DNA of 33,880 nucleotides from an uncultured Ruminococcus sp. (GTDB lineage Bacteria; Bacillota; Clostridia; Oscillospirales; CAG-272): contig CADBRS010000177.1 in assembly GCA_902797125.1 (NCBI GenBank), positions 1 to 33,880 of the forward strand, read 5' to 3'. The notes under the pieces are model-generated. The model did not search any database, had not been told where the DNA came from, and worked only from the letters and a program-made list of their open reading frames with translations. Below, one piece after another: positions 1 to 7,454 of the stretch. Position numbers and translations under genes: made by a program. Position 1 is the first letter of the stretch; each line of letters starts with the position of its first letter.

Positions 1-485
1 CCGGCCTTCATGCGCATAAAGAGATCCAGATTCTCCTCAACCGTGCGATTTCTGTAAGGGCTCTCTTTTCCGGGCTCCGTCAATGTGCCTCTGTATTCGC
101 GCAGTTCGTCAGCTGTCAGATCATCCACATAGGCCAAGCCGTTTTTGATCAGATGAACAGCGCATTCAAAGCATGCATCAAAATAATCTGAGCCGTAAAA
201 AATGCCGCCGTTCGGAACAGCTCCGAGCCATTTCAGATCATTTTCAATGGATTCAACATATTCCACATCCTCTTTCGAAGGATTTGTGTCATCAAATCGA
301 AGATTGAAGAGCCCACCGTATTTTTTGGCAGTCGTATAGTTGATCATGATGGCTTTCGCAGAACCGATGTGAAGATAACCATTGGGTTCCGGAGGAAATC
401 TCGTATGTATCTTTAAATCTGGGTTTTCGGCCAGATCCGCATCAATGACATCATGAATAAAATTGCCTTTGATCTCTTCAGTCAT
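1..485 (-). CDS. glnS: Glutamine--tRNA ligase, N-terminal part (runs off the left edge)
   Basis: Class I glutaminyl-tRNA synthetase, which charges tRNA(Gln) with glutamine in the cytoplasm. About 161 residues are present from the ATG at 485; the rest lies outside the window. The family signature RFPPEPNGYLHIG is followed by SAKAI, so the class I signature reads HIGS (residues 39-42) rather than HIGH. Further family blocks are NLRFDDTNP, KEDVEYVESI, and near the edge TEPGKESPYRNRTVEENLDLF. These separate it from bacterial GluRS, whose signature block is different. The start overlaps the stop of the upstream hydrolase by four bases (ATGA), so the two are probably translated together. The downstream part, including KMSKS, cannot be checked here. 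Confidence 0.95.
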   Translation of the reverse strand, partial: MTEEIKGNFIHDVIDADLAENPDLKIHTRFPPEPNGYLHIGSAKAIMINYTTAKKYGGLFNLRFDDTNPSKEDVEYVESIENDLKWLGAVPNGGIFYGSDYFDACFECAVHLIKNGLAYVDDLTADELREYRGTLTEPGKESPYRNRTVEENLDLFMRMKA

Positions 486-1114
486 AATAATTCGTTCCTC
501 CCGGTTAATCCGCAATCCCACAGCGCCGCAGACAAGGTCGAACCTCCTCCGTGGCCTGGATAAATCCTGAGTCTTCCGCTCATCTTTTGAAGCTTCATCA
601 GTGACTGCAACATCTGTTCATCATCACCGCTATAAAGATCTGTTCTTCCGTGCCCCATTGAAAACAGGGTGTCCCCTGTGATCAATCCCGCACTGGTCTC
701 AAAAACACAGCTGCCCTGGGTATGCCCCGGCGTGTGAATGACCCGAACTGTCTCATCACCGACGTTCAGCATGTCCTGATCTGAAAAAGTACCGTCTATT
801 TCTCCGAAGGAAATATCAGACCCCATCAGAAGTGCATACGCATTTTTCATGCCGTCTTGAGGGAAATCGACCTCGCTGACATGGATTTTGGCGATCACTC
901 CGAAAGCTTTTTTGACATCTCTGAGGTGCAAAATGTGATCGAAATGACCGTGTGTCAGCCATATTTCTTTCAAATCCGCTCCCGAATCGAGCAATGCTTC
1001 TCTGACATTCTCCACGGGCTCGCTCGGATCGACTAGCACCGCTTCCTTTCCGGAAACCAGCAAATAGCAATTCGAGGCGAATCCGCCTGCCGGGCGTACA
1101 CTCTTTATGAACAT
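482..1114 (-). CDS. Metallo-beta-lactamase-fold hydrolase (glyoxalase II-like)
   Basis: A 210-residue cytoplasmic MBL-fold hydrolase of the hydroxyacylglutathione hydrolase-like group. The metal-binding set is complete: THGHFDH (H55, H57, D59, H60), H131 in HTPGHTQGS, D148 in TGDTLF, and H188 in YPGHGG. The ATG at 1114 is chosen because AGGGA lies just upstream and the protein then starts directly with the first beta strand (MFIKSVRPAG). The reading frame is open further upstream, but that part is unlike the family and lies next to the ribosomal terminator. The stop overlaps the glnS start (ATGA). The substrate is unknown; small proteins of this type hydrolyse thioesters such as S-lactoyl adducts. 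The pairing with glnS has no obvious metabolic reason. Confidence 0.9.
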   Translation of the reverse strand: MFIKSVRPAGGFASNCYLLVSGKEAVLVDPSEPVENVREALLDSGADLKEIWLTHGHFDHILHLRDVKKAFGVIAKIHVSEVDFPQDGMKNAYALLMGSDISFGEIDGTFSDQDMLNVGDETVRVIHTPGHTQGSCVFETSAGLITGDTLFSMGHGRTDLYSGDDEQMLQSLMKLQKMSGRLRIYPGHGGGSTLSAALWDCGLTGRNELL

Positions 1115-1227
1115 TGCGAGTCTTCCCTTAAAAATAAGATAACCAATTATATCACAACAGCTCTTGCGGTGCAATAATTGATTTTCTGAAAACTGACCGC
1201 ACAAAGTCGGTCGAATAATAAATATGG

Positions 1228-1262
1228 AAAAGTGCTGAAATCAAATGGAAATCAGCACTTTT
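1228..1262 (-). terminator. Rho-independent terminator of the ribosomal supercluster
   Basis: A perfect 11-bp inverted repeat (1228-1238 with 1252-1262) encloses a 13-nt loop. Read on the minus strand, the second arm ends in TTTT and is followed by an A/T-rich stretch. It lies 26 bases after the rplQ stop and before the hydrolase-glnS pair, so it fits as the end of the S10-spc-alpha transcript. Confidence 0.8.
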
Positions 1263-1287
1263 CTAGACTTAGAAATCTCTTCAGGGA

Positions 1288-1668
1288 TTACTTCGACTCC
1301 ACCAAAGTGATCACTGCCATTTCGGCTGCATCACCACGGCGCGGGCCGATCTTGAAAATCTGCGTATAGCCGCCATTGCGTTCCAAATACTTCGGAGCAA
1401 TTTCAGCAACGACCTTTTCAACTACATCCTGTTTTGTGATATAAGCATACAGTTTCTTGCGTTCATTGTAAGCATTCACCTTGTCGCCGTCTTCTCTGTA
1501 TGTATAGGATTTCTTTGCAGTTGTAATGATTTGTTCGGCAATAGACTGAACTTCCTTTGCTCTTGTAACGGTTGTTTCAATCTTGCCGTTGTCCAAAAGC
1601 AGGGTTACCATTCCGCGCAACATGGCGTTTCTATGAGCGGTAACTCTACCAAGCTTTCTCGTGGACAT
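1288..1668 (-). CDS. rplQ: 50S ribosomal protein L17
   Basis: L17 of the large ribosomal subunit, 126 residues, the usual bacterial length of about 115-130. The N-terminus is the family signature: STRKLGRVTAHRNAMLRGM, then LLDNGKIETTVTRAKEVQ. The C-terminal half ends with the typical GGYTQIFKIGPRRGDAAEMA and LVE. It is the last gene of the alpha operon, 27 bases after rpoA, with a GGAGG ribosome site before the ATG. The order rpoA-rplQ is nearly universal in bacteria. A clear terminator follows. Nothing is missing or broken. Confidence 0.98.
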   Translation of the reverse strand: MSTRKLGRVTAHRNAMLRGMVTLLLDNGKIETTVTRAKEVQSIAEQIITTAKKSYTYREDGDKVNAYNERKKLYAYITKQDVVEKVVAEIAPKYLERNGGYTQIFKIGPRRGDAAEMAVITLVESK

Positions 1669-1695
1669 AACTATTCCCTCCTACTTTCGCTCCGA

Positions 1696-2784
1696 TCAGT
1701 CTTCTTCTCTCAAAGACAGATCCAAAGCTTTCAGTTTCTGAATCACTTCTTCCAAGGATTTCTTGCCGAGATTACGGACTTTAATCATTTCGCTTTCTGT
1801 CCGGCTCACTAGTTGCTCGACTGTATCTATCCCGGCATGCTTCAACGAATGATAGCTGCGTACGGATAGGTCAAGGTCCTCAATAGTCATTTCAAGAACT
1901 TTTTCCTTCTTTTCTTCAACACCAACACTCAGGGTGTTTTCAGGGAGTTCTTCTTCAGATAATTCTTCAAACAATTTGAGATGATCGTTGAGAATCTTGG
2001 CACTGTAAGAAATCGCTTGTCTTGCAGTAATTGTATTGTTTGTTGTGACGTCAATGGTCAGCTTGTCGAAATCGATATCACTACCCACACGGGCGTTTTC
2101 GATTGTGTAACTGACGGCATTGATCGGTGTGTAGATGGAATCGGTATAAATGATGCCGATAGGAGAAGTAACAGGGGTGGCTGCGGCTGCATTTTCTGCT
2201 GCATCCTTTTCTTTGCTTCCCTCTTTTCCTTCTTTTCCGTCTTTAGCCTCTTTGGCTTCTTTGGCTTGATTAGCAATCAAGAGCTGATGGATCTGTTTGT
2301 TGCGATCCTGAGATACATAGCCGCGACCGCTTTCAAAGGAGAGTTCCATATAGAATCTCGCATTGTCTCCGACTGTTGCAATATGCAAATCCGGATTCTT
2401 GATTTCAAGATCCGAGTCGGCTCTGATATCGCCGGCAGTCACTTCGCAGGGACCCGTCACGTCGATATATGCAGTCTTGGGTTCGGTTGTATGCAGTTTC
2501 GCAATAATGCTCTTCACATTCAGCACGATCTCGGTCACATCTTCAGTGACACCAGGAATAACTGAGAATTCATGAAGAACGCCATCGATTTTGATGCTTG
2601 TAACAGCATAACCCGGCAGAGAACTTAAAAGCACACGGCGAAGGGAGTTGCCCAGCGTGATACCATAACCTCTTTCCAGCGGTTCAACCACGAAACGACC
2701 ATGGCTGCCATCTGCATTGGGATCTTCTTTGCCTTCGTCATTTAAGACCATTGCCCGAATGATTGGCTTTGCAATCTCTATCAT
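1696..2784 (-). CDS. rpoA: DNA-directed RNA polymerase subunit alpha, with an unusual charged insert
   Basis: Alpha subunit of RNA polymerase: its N-terminal domain dimerises to start assembly of beta and beta', and its C-terminal domain binds UP elements and activators. The ATG at 2784 follows CAGGAGG and gives MIEIAKPIIR, the family start. Conserved blocks are FVVEPLERGYGITLGNSLRRVLLSS (residues 31-55), the SPIG-YTDSIYTPI block (207-221) and the alphaCTD (about 300-362) with IEDLDLSVRSYHSLK and VRNLGKKSLEE. At 362 residues it is longer than the usual 310-330. The extra length is mainly a Lys/Glu/Asp/Ala-rich stretch at about 163-207, between the GRGYV block and PIG, plus a small expansion near residues 17-28. 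The insert does not interrupt the dimer or alphaCTD motifs, so the protein should be functional. Confidence 0.98.
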   Translation of the reverse strand: MIEIAKPIIRAMVLNDEGKEDPNADGSHGRFVVEPLERGYGITLGNSLRRVLLSSLPGYAVTSIKIDGVLHEFSVIPGVTEDVTEIVLNVKSIIAKLHTTEPKTAYIDVTGPCEVTAGDIRADSDLEIKNPDLHIATVGDNARFYMELSFESGRGYVSQDRNKQIHQLLIANQAKEAKEAKDGKEGKEGSKEKDAAENAAAATPVTSPIGIIYTDSIYTPINAVSYTIENARVGSDIDFDKLTIDVTTNNTITARQAISYSAKILNDHLKLFEELSEEELPENTLSVGVEEKKEKVLEMTIEDLDLSVRSYHSLKHAGIDTVEQLVSRTESEMIKVRNLGKKSLEEVIQKLKALDLSLREED

Positions 2785-2823
2785 TTTTCTTTTCCTCCTG
2801 GTTGTATTCTTTGTCATTTGACG

Positions 2824-2869
2824 ACTCTCTTGGAGAGTTGGTCCATAGCTTCCGTTTTTTCAAGCTATG
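2824..2869 (-). promoter_or_regulatory. Two hairpins in the rpsD-rpoA spacer
   Basis: The 96-base gap before rpoA holds an 8-bp perfect stem (2844-2851 with 2862-2869, 10-nt loop) and a 6-bp stem (2824-2829 with 2833-2838, 3-nt loop). Neither has a U-tract on the minus strand, so they are not simple terminators. Ribosomal protein S4 controls alpha-operon genes in other bacteria; a role here is inference only. Confidence 0.4.
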
Positions 2870-2880
2870 ATCTGGTCAGA

Positions 2881-3471
2881 TTACTTGGAATACAACTCAA
2901 CAATCAGTGTTTCATTGACGGGGACGTCAATTTCTTCACGTGTCGGTAAAGCTGTTACTGTACCTTTCAGATTCTCTCTGTCGCTGTTCATCCAAGCGGG
3001 AGCCAATCTGCCTTCAGTATCTTCGATGATACCCTTGATGCGGGCGGAACTCTTATACTTCTCGCTGATCGCAATGACGTCACCGGCATTGATGCGCATG
3101 GAAGGAATGGTGGCGGATTTGCCGTTGACAGTCACAAAGTGGTGGTTGATCAACTGCTTTGCTTCTCTTCTTGTCCGTGCAAAAGTCATTCTGAACAAAA
3201 CGTTATCAAGTCTTGTTTCAAGAAGAATCATCAGGTTTTCACCGGCCTGACCCTTCATCTTTTCAGCCTTGACATAGTAGTTGTGGAACGGTGTTTCCAT
3301 CACATCATAGATGAACTTTGCCTTCTGCTTTTCTTTCAGCTGAAGACCGTACTCACTGACCTTTTTGTTGCTGCGTTTGACTTCACGATGAGACTCTTTG
3401 TTGATACCAACAACAGCGGGACTGATTCCAAGCGCTTTGCATCTTTTGAGAATAGGTGTCTTTGTAGCCAT
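2881..3471 (-). CDS. rpsD: 30S ribosomal protein S4
   Basis: S4, a primary 16S rRNA-binding protein that nucleates small-subunit assembly; in other bacteria it also represses its own operon. It has 196 residues, close to the usual 198-208. The N-terminal segment begins ATKTPILKRCKALG and lacks the four-cysteine zinc site, so this is the C-minus form of S4. The S4 RNA-binding domain sits at about 88-150 with RLDNVLFRMTFARTRREAKQ and LINHHFVTVNGK. The usual C-terminal block ending in NETLIVELYSK is present. It lies 21 bases after rpsK, with GAGGTAAG before the ATG. Confidence 0.97.
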   Translation of the reverse strand: MATKTPILKRCKALGISPAVVGINKESHREVKRSNKKVSEYGLQLKEKQKAKFIYDVMETPFHNYYVKAEKMKGQAGENLMILLETRLDNVLFRMTFARTRREAKQLINHHFVTVNGKSATIPSMRINAGDVIAISEKYKSSARIKGIIEDTEGRLAPAWMNSDRENLKGTVTALPTREEIDVPVNETLIVELYSK

Positions 3472-3492
3472 TCTAACTTACCTCCTCTGAGA

Positions 3493-3885
3493 TTATACGC
3501 GTCTGCGCTTAGGCGGGCGGCATCCATTGTGCGGGATCGGAGTCACGTCACGGATCAATGTGACTTTCATGCCGACTGTTTCAAGTGCGCGAATAGCAGA
3601 TTCACGTCCCTGACCCGGACCTTTTACGAAAACCTCAACTTCTTTGAGGCCGTAATCCAATGCAGCTTTCAAAGCAGCTTCAGAAGCAGCTTGTGCAGCA
3701 AACGGCGTGGACTTTCTGGAACCTCTGAAACCGAGCTCTCCGGCAGATGCCCAGGATAATGCGTTACCATTGGCATCGGTAACGGTTACAATCGTATTGT
3801 TGAAGGAAGCATCAATGTGAACTTGACCCTTCTCGACAACTTTACGGTCGCGGCGTCTTTTAACAACTTTTTTAGTTTGAGCCAT
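3493..3885 (-). CDS. rpsK: 30S ribosomal protein S11
   Basis: S11 of the platform of the small subunit, 130 residues, the standard length. The sequence opens with a Lys/Arg-rich tail (VVKRRRDRKVVEKGQ), followed by VHIDASFNNTIVTVTDANGN, SWASAGELGFRGSRKSTPFAAQ and the C-terminal RDVTPIPHNGCRPPKRRRV. All are family hallmarks. It lies 13 bases downstream of rpsM with an AAGGAG site before the ATG. The order rpsM-rpsK-rpsD-rpoA-rplQ is the ordinary alpha operon. Confidence 0.98.
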   Translation of the reverse strand: MAQTKKVVKRRRDRKVVEKGQVHIDASFNNTIVTVTDANGNALSWASAGELGFRGSRKSTPFAAQAASEAALKAALDYGLKEVEVFVKGPGQGRESAIRALETVGMKVTLIRDVTPIPHNGCRPPKRRRV

Positions 3886-3898
3886 TTCAAGTCACTCC

Positions 3899-4267
3899 TT
3901 ACTTCTTCTTGTTTGCGATTGTCTTTGCAGGACCTTTTCTGGTTCTTGCATTTGTTTTTGTACGTTGGCCTCTTACAGGCAAACTCTTTCTGTGTCTGAT
4001 TCCGCGATAGCAGTTGATATCTACCATTCTCTTGATATCCATAGACACATTTCTGCGCAGATCGCCTTCCACGGTGTAGTTGTTTTCGATTTCGTCACGA
4101 ATCTTGGCAACTTCGTCTTCGGTCAGATCTTTGGCACGGGTATCAGGGTTGACACCGGCTTTGGCCAAAATATCATTTGCGCTCTTGCGTCCGATACCGA
4201 AAATGTAGGTCAGAGCAATTTCAACGCGTTTGTTGTTAGGAATATCAACACCAGCAATACGAGCCAT
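3899..4267 (-). CDS. rpsM: 30S ribosomal protein S13
   Basis: S13 of the head of the 30S subunit; it contacts the P-site tRNA and the L5 bridge. It has 122 residues, the normal length. The family pattern is complete: ARIAGVDIPNNKRVEIALTYIFGIG, then DLRRNVSMDIKRM, CYRGIRHRKSLPVRGQRTKTNARTRKG and a short Lys-rich C-terminal tail that contacts tRNA. It starts 42 bases after rpmJ, with GAGAGGTG upstream of the ATG, and is followed closely by rpsK. Confidence 0.98.
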   Translation of the reverse strand: MARIAGVDIPNNKRVEIALTYIFGIGRKSANDILAKAGVNPDTRAKDLTEDEVAKIRDEIENNYTVEGDLRRNVSMDIKRMVDINCYRGIRHRKSLPVRGQRTKTNARTRKGPAKTIANKKK

Positions 4268-4309
4268 TCTTGTATTTCACCTCTCGTTTCTTTCTGCGAT
4301 AAGGACTTA

Positions 4310-4423
4310 TCAGCCCTGTCTCTGCTTGTGCTTGGGATTCTCACAGATAACCATAACAATCCCTTTTCTTCTTATGATTTTGCACTTGTTGCAAATCTTT
4401 TTTACGGACGGTTTCACTTTCAT
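4310..4423 (-). CDS. rpmJ: 50S ribosomal protein L36, zinc form
   Basis: L36, a 37-residue zinc-binding protein of the large subunit. The product begins MKVKPSVKKICNKC and ends ENPKHKQRQG. The zinc ligands C11, C14, C27 and H32 are all present (C-x2-C-x12-C-x4-H), so this is the C-plus paralogue. It lies between infA and rpsM, its normal place. The ATG at 4423 fits the family start. The only visible ribosome site, AAAGG, is 13 bases away, which is long. Another in-frame ATG at 4435 would add four residues, but it leaves no room for a ribosome site. Confidence 0.96.
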   Translation of the reverse strand: MKVKPSVKKICNKCKIIRRKGIVMVICENPKHKQRQG

Positions 4424-4473
4424 ATATGATACCATACCTTTCGATTATTTTTTGTGGTTCTCTGCACCGGCAA

Positions 4474-4701
4474 TTATTTGGTGCGCCACGTGATACGACC
4501 TTTGGTGAGATCGTAGACAGACACCTCAACTGTCACTTTATCTCCGGGCAAGATCCAAATGTAGTTCTTGCGAAGTTTGCCGGAAATATGTGCGGTGATG
4601 ATATGTCCATTTGACAGTTTTACCTTGAAGGTTGCATTGGGCAAAGCCTCAAGTACGGATCCCTCAAATTCAATTACATCATCTTTAGGCAGAATAATCA
4701 C
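4474..4701 (-). CDS. infA: Translation initiation factor IF-1, with a non-AUG start
   Basis: IF-1 binds the A site of the 30S subunit during initiation. The OB-fold is intact: DDVIEFEGSVLEALPNATF, NGHIITAHISGKLRKNYIWILPGDKV, and the C-terminal YDLTKGRITWR. No ATG is available. The outer limit given here is a GTG at 4701, but that codon overlaps the only ribosome site (AGGGGTG). Family alignment puts the initiator one residue before PKDDVIE, at a CTG (4690-4692), giving the usual 72 residues with the AGGGG site 8 bases away. Two ATT codons at 4693-4698 are other options. The start is therefore probably CTG or ATT, with GTG less likely. It lies 11 bases after map. Confidence 0.95.
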   Translation of the reverse strand: MIILPKDDVIEFEGSVLEALPNATFKVKLSNGHIITAHISGKLRKNYIWILPGDKVTVEVSVYDLTKGRITWRTK

Positions 4702-4712
4702 CCCTATCTAGA

Positions 4713-5474
4713 TCAGAAGTCTTCTTCGATCAGTGTCAGATTGACGACACCGTTGGAAGTCAGTGCAATCGTGTTTTCGTAATGAGCTGAAAGTTTATGA
4801 TCTCTGGTCTTAACGGTCCAGCCGTTAGCCAATTCGTACACTTCGAAAGTGCCGACATTGATCATTGGTTCAATCGCGATAACCATTCCCGCGGTCAGCC
4901 TCGGGCCTCTTCCCGGTGTCCCGAAATTCGGTACATCCGGAGCCTCATGCAGGTTTGCACCCACACCGTGGCCCACATATTTTTTAACTGTGCTGAATCC
5001 GGCGGAGCGGGCCACAGCATCCACTGCAGCGCCGATATCGCCGATCCGGTTACCTTCTTTGACCTGTGCGAGTCCGGCGAAGAAACTGTCTCGAGTGACT
5101 TGAATCAAACGGGTCGCTTCATCGCTGACCTTGCCCACCGCAATCGTTCTGGCACTGTCTCCGTGGAAACCCTTGTAGTAGGCTCCGACATCGACTTTGA
5201 CAATATCGCCTTCCTTGATCACATGATTTTTATCCGGGATCCCGTGAATGACCTCATCGTTGATACTGATGCAGGCACTTGCCGGGAAACCGCCATATCC
5301 CAAAAACGAAGGTTTGGCTCCGCATTTGACGATATAATCATGGACGACTTTGTCCAGCTCATAAGTTGTAATTCCGGGACGCAGGAAGTCCCGGGCGGCC
5401 AATAAGGCCTCGCCCGTGATCCTTCCGGCATCCTTCATCGCTTCAATTTGCAAGGAATTTTTCAGCTCAATCAT
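4713..5474 (-). CDS. map: Methionine aminopeptidase, type I
   Basis: Removes the initiator methionine from new proteins co-translationally. It has 253 residues, the usual size of the bacterial type Ia enzyme without an N-terminal extension. All five metal ligands are visible: D95 in VDVGAYY, D106 in FHGDSART, H169 in VGHGVG, E202 in IEPM and E233 in HYENT; H77 is the conserved active-site histidine. The ATG at 5474 is chosen because GAGG lies 6 bases upstream; an upstream TTG would overlap adk. Only one base separates it from the adk stop. In many Firmicutes a small KOW-domain gene lies between map and infA, but it is absent here. Confidence 0.97.
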   Translation of the reverse strand: MIELKNSLQIEAMKDAGRITGEALLAARDFLRPGITTYELDKVVHDYIVKCGAKPSFLGYGGFPASACISINDEVIHGIPDKNHVIKEGDIVKVDVGAYYKGFHGDSARTIAVGKVSDEATRLIQVTRDSFFAGLAQVKEGNRIGDIGAAVDAVARSAGFSTVKKYVGHGVGANLHEAPDVPNFGTPGRGPRLTAGMVIAIEPMINVGTFEVYELANGWTVKTRDHKLSAHYENTIALTSNGVVNLTLIEEDF

Positions 5475-5475
5475 C

Positions 5476-6114
5476 TTAAGCCTCAAAACGTTCGATTGCT
5501 TTAAAGACTAACTTGGTCGTATCGGAGACTTCATCCTGACCTTCGATACGGATTAACAAACCTTCGGATGCATAATAACCGACCAACGGCTCTGTTTGAT
5601 CGTGATAGGTTTTCAGACGTGCCTGAACGGTTTCAGGAGCATCATCCGAACGGATCACGAGCTTTGCGCCGCATTTGTCACAGACGTCTGCGACTTTAGG
5701 CGGGTTATAATCCACATGGTAGGAAGCGCCGCAGGCGCAGACGCGTCTGCCGGCCATCCTTTTGACGATTTTCTCATCCGGGACTTCAATGCTGACCACT
5801 GCATCGATTTTCACGCCCATGGCCTTCAAGGCTTCAGCCTGATGAATGGAACGCGGGAAACCGTCAAGGATAAAACCTTTCTTGCAATCCGGTTCTCCCA
5901 ATCTTTCTTTGATCAGATCGATGACCAGCGCATCCGGGACCAGCTGGCCGGCTTCCACAAAAGCCTTGGCCTGCTTGCCCAACTGCGTGCCGTTTTTCAT
6001 TGCGGCTCTGAGAATATCACCTGTTGAAATAGCGGGTATTCCAAACTTTTCTGAAATCTTGGCGGACTGAGTGCCTTTTCCTGCACCAGGTGCGCCCAGC
6101 AAAATCAAATTCAT
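5476..6114 (-). CDS. adk: Adenylate kinase
   Basis: Interconverts ATP + AMP and 2 ADP in the cytoplasm. It has 212 residues, typical of the long form. The P-loop GAPGAGKGT is at 7-15, the AMP-binding STGDILRAA at 30-38, and DGFPRS at 84-89. The LID domain (about 122-160) carries four cysteines, C126, C128, C145 and C148, as in Gram-positive zinc-binding enzymes. The first pair is spaced C-x-C rather than the usual C-x2-C. The ATG at 6114 has GGAGG five bases upstream. It lies 21 bases after secY and one base before map, the standard Firmicutes order. Confidence 0.97.
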   Translation of the reverse strand: MNLILLGAPGAGKGTQSAKISEKFGIPAISTGDILRAAMKNGTQLGKQAKAFVEAGQLVPDALVIDLIKERLGEPDCKKGFILDGFPRSIHQAEALKAMGVKIDAVVSIEVPDEKIVKRMAGRRVCACGASYHVDYNPPKVADVCDKCGAKLVIRSDDAPETVQARLKTYHDQTEPLVGYYASEGLLIRIEGQDEVSDTTKLVFKAIERFEA

Positions 6115-6135
6115 GCGACCCTCCGACAATCCTGA

Positions 6136-7452
6136 TCAATCAAGGAAGCCCTTGTAGTTACGCATCGTGATCTGGGATTCCAGTTCACGGGCAGTTTCAA
6201 GTGCGACACCGACAACGATCAGCAGTGAAGAACCACCGAACGCGATACCTGAGAATTGACCGCCGCTGATTGCGTTGATGATCAATGGCAAACCGGCAAC
6301 GATAGCCAGGAATATAGCACCGATCAACGTGATCCTGTTCAACACCTTCGTGATATAGTCGGATGTAGGTTTACCGGGTCTGATACCGGGAACGGCACCG
6401 CCGTTCTCTTTGATATTGTTTGCCACTTCCACAGGATTGAACGAAATCAAGATGTAGAAGTAAGAGAAAGCAATGATCAAAGCGATATCGATCACGATGT
6501 AAATCCATGTGTCTGTATCGAACCATGTATCAACAAACTTTGAGAACCAGTTGTCGCTGGGCAAAAAGCTTGCGATCGTCGCAGGAACAGCAACCAAGGA
6601 GTTGGCAAAGATGATCGGCATAACGCCGGCCATATTCAACTTCAAAGGCAGATAACTCGACTGCCCGCCGTACATCTTCCGGCCTACAGTACGCTTTGCA
6701 TACTGAACCGGGATGCGGCGTTCGGAGTTGGTGATCCAAACGATCAAAATGGTCATACCGAGTGTGATCAGAACAGAAACAACTCCAAGCAGAATGCCGA
6801 CTGCCAAATGATACTTGTTGCTCGTGATCATAGACCACAGACCGCTGATCAAAGCCGGACCTCTGGAAACGATACCTGCGAACAGGATGATCGAAATACC
6901 GTTGCCGATGCCCTTTTCATTGATCTTTTCGGCCAGCCACATGATAATGGCAGCACCAGCACAATAGCAAGCGATCATGATGATGATCGGCCATGCGCCT
7001 GTGTTGTAGCCGTCAACCAGCAGTTTGCTGGTATCCGTACTGTTGTTTTTCAGCATCATCGCATATCCGAATGCGGTGATGATGGCAAGGACGACTGTCA
7101 AAGCACGCGTCATTGCTGTGATCTTCTGACGTCCGCCCTCTTCTTTGGACAATCTCTCCAGTTTCGGAATTGCTACACAAAGCAACTGCAAAACGATCGA
7201 TGCCGTGATGTAAGGCGACACGGAAAGAGCGAATAAAGTACCATAACTCAGTGCGCTACCGGACAAGATATTGAAATAACTCAAAATCGAGCTTCCGGAA
7301 GTAGCCGAGAACCAAGCGTTGATGGCTTCGCCGTTAACGAAGGGTACGGGGATGTTGGAGCCGAGACGATACAGGATAATGATGATCAAGGTAAACAGGA
7401 TCTTCTTCCTTAATTCCGGGATCTTCCAGGCTGTTTTAAATGTTTGAAACAT
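6136..7452 (-). CDS. secY: Preprotein translocase subunit SecY
   Basis: The channel-forming subunit of the SecYEG translocon in the cytoplasmic membrane. It has 438 residues, and ten hydrophobic segments can be followed through the sequence, as expected. Family motifs include the start FQTFKTAWKIPELRKKILFT, the plug region GGSSILSYFNILSGSALS-type segment, SPYITASIVLQLL, the Arg-rich cytoplasmic loop RRIPVQYAKR, and the C-terminal GIRPGKPTSDY and QITMRNYKGFLD. It is separated from rplO by two bases, so translation is probably coupled. It is the last spc gene before adk. Confidence 0.98.
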   Translation of the reverse strand: MFQTFKTAWKIPELRKKILFTLIIIILYRLGSNIPVPFVNGEAINAWFSATSGSSILSYFNILSGSALSYGTLFALSVSPYITASIVLQLLCVAIPKLERLSKEEGGRQKITAMTRALTVVLAIITAFGYAMMLKNNSTDTSKLLVDGYNTGAWPIIIMIACYCAGAAIIMWLAEKINEKGIGNGISIILFAGIVSRGPALISGLWSMITSNKYHLAVGILLGVVSVLITLGMTILIVWITNSERRIPVQYAKRTVGRKMYGGQSSYLPLKLNMAGVMPIIFANSLVAVPATIASFLPSDNWFSKFVDTWFDTDTWIYIVIDIALIIAFSYFYILISFNPVEVANNIKENGGAVPGIRPGKPTSDYITKVLNRITLIGAIFLAIVAGLPLIINAISGGQFSGIAFGGSSLLIVVGVALETARELESQITMRNYKGFLD

Positions 7453-7454
7453 CC

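Noticed and set aside
2164..2298. A CRISPR-like or tandem repeat in the purine run of rpoA
   Set aside because: There are no regular repeats and spacers; it is low-complexity coding sequence in frame with rpoA.
1981..2565. A 194-codon open frame antisense to rpoA
   Set aside because: It lies wholly opposite a conserved gene, has no clear ribosome site, and its composition follows from the rpoA codons.
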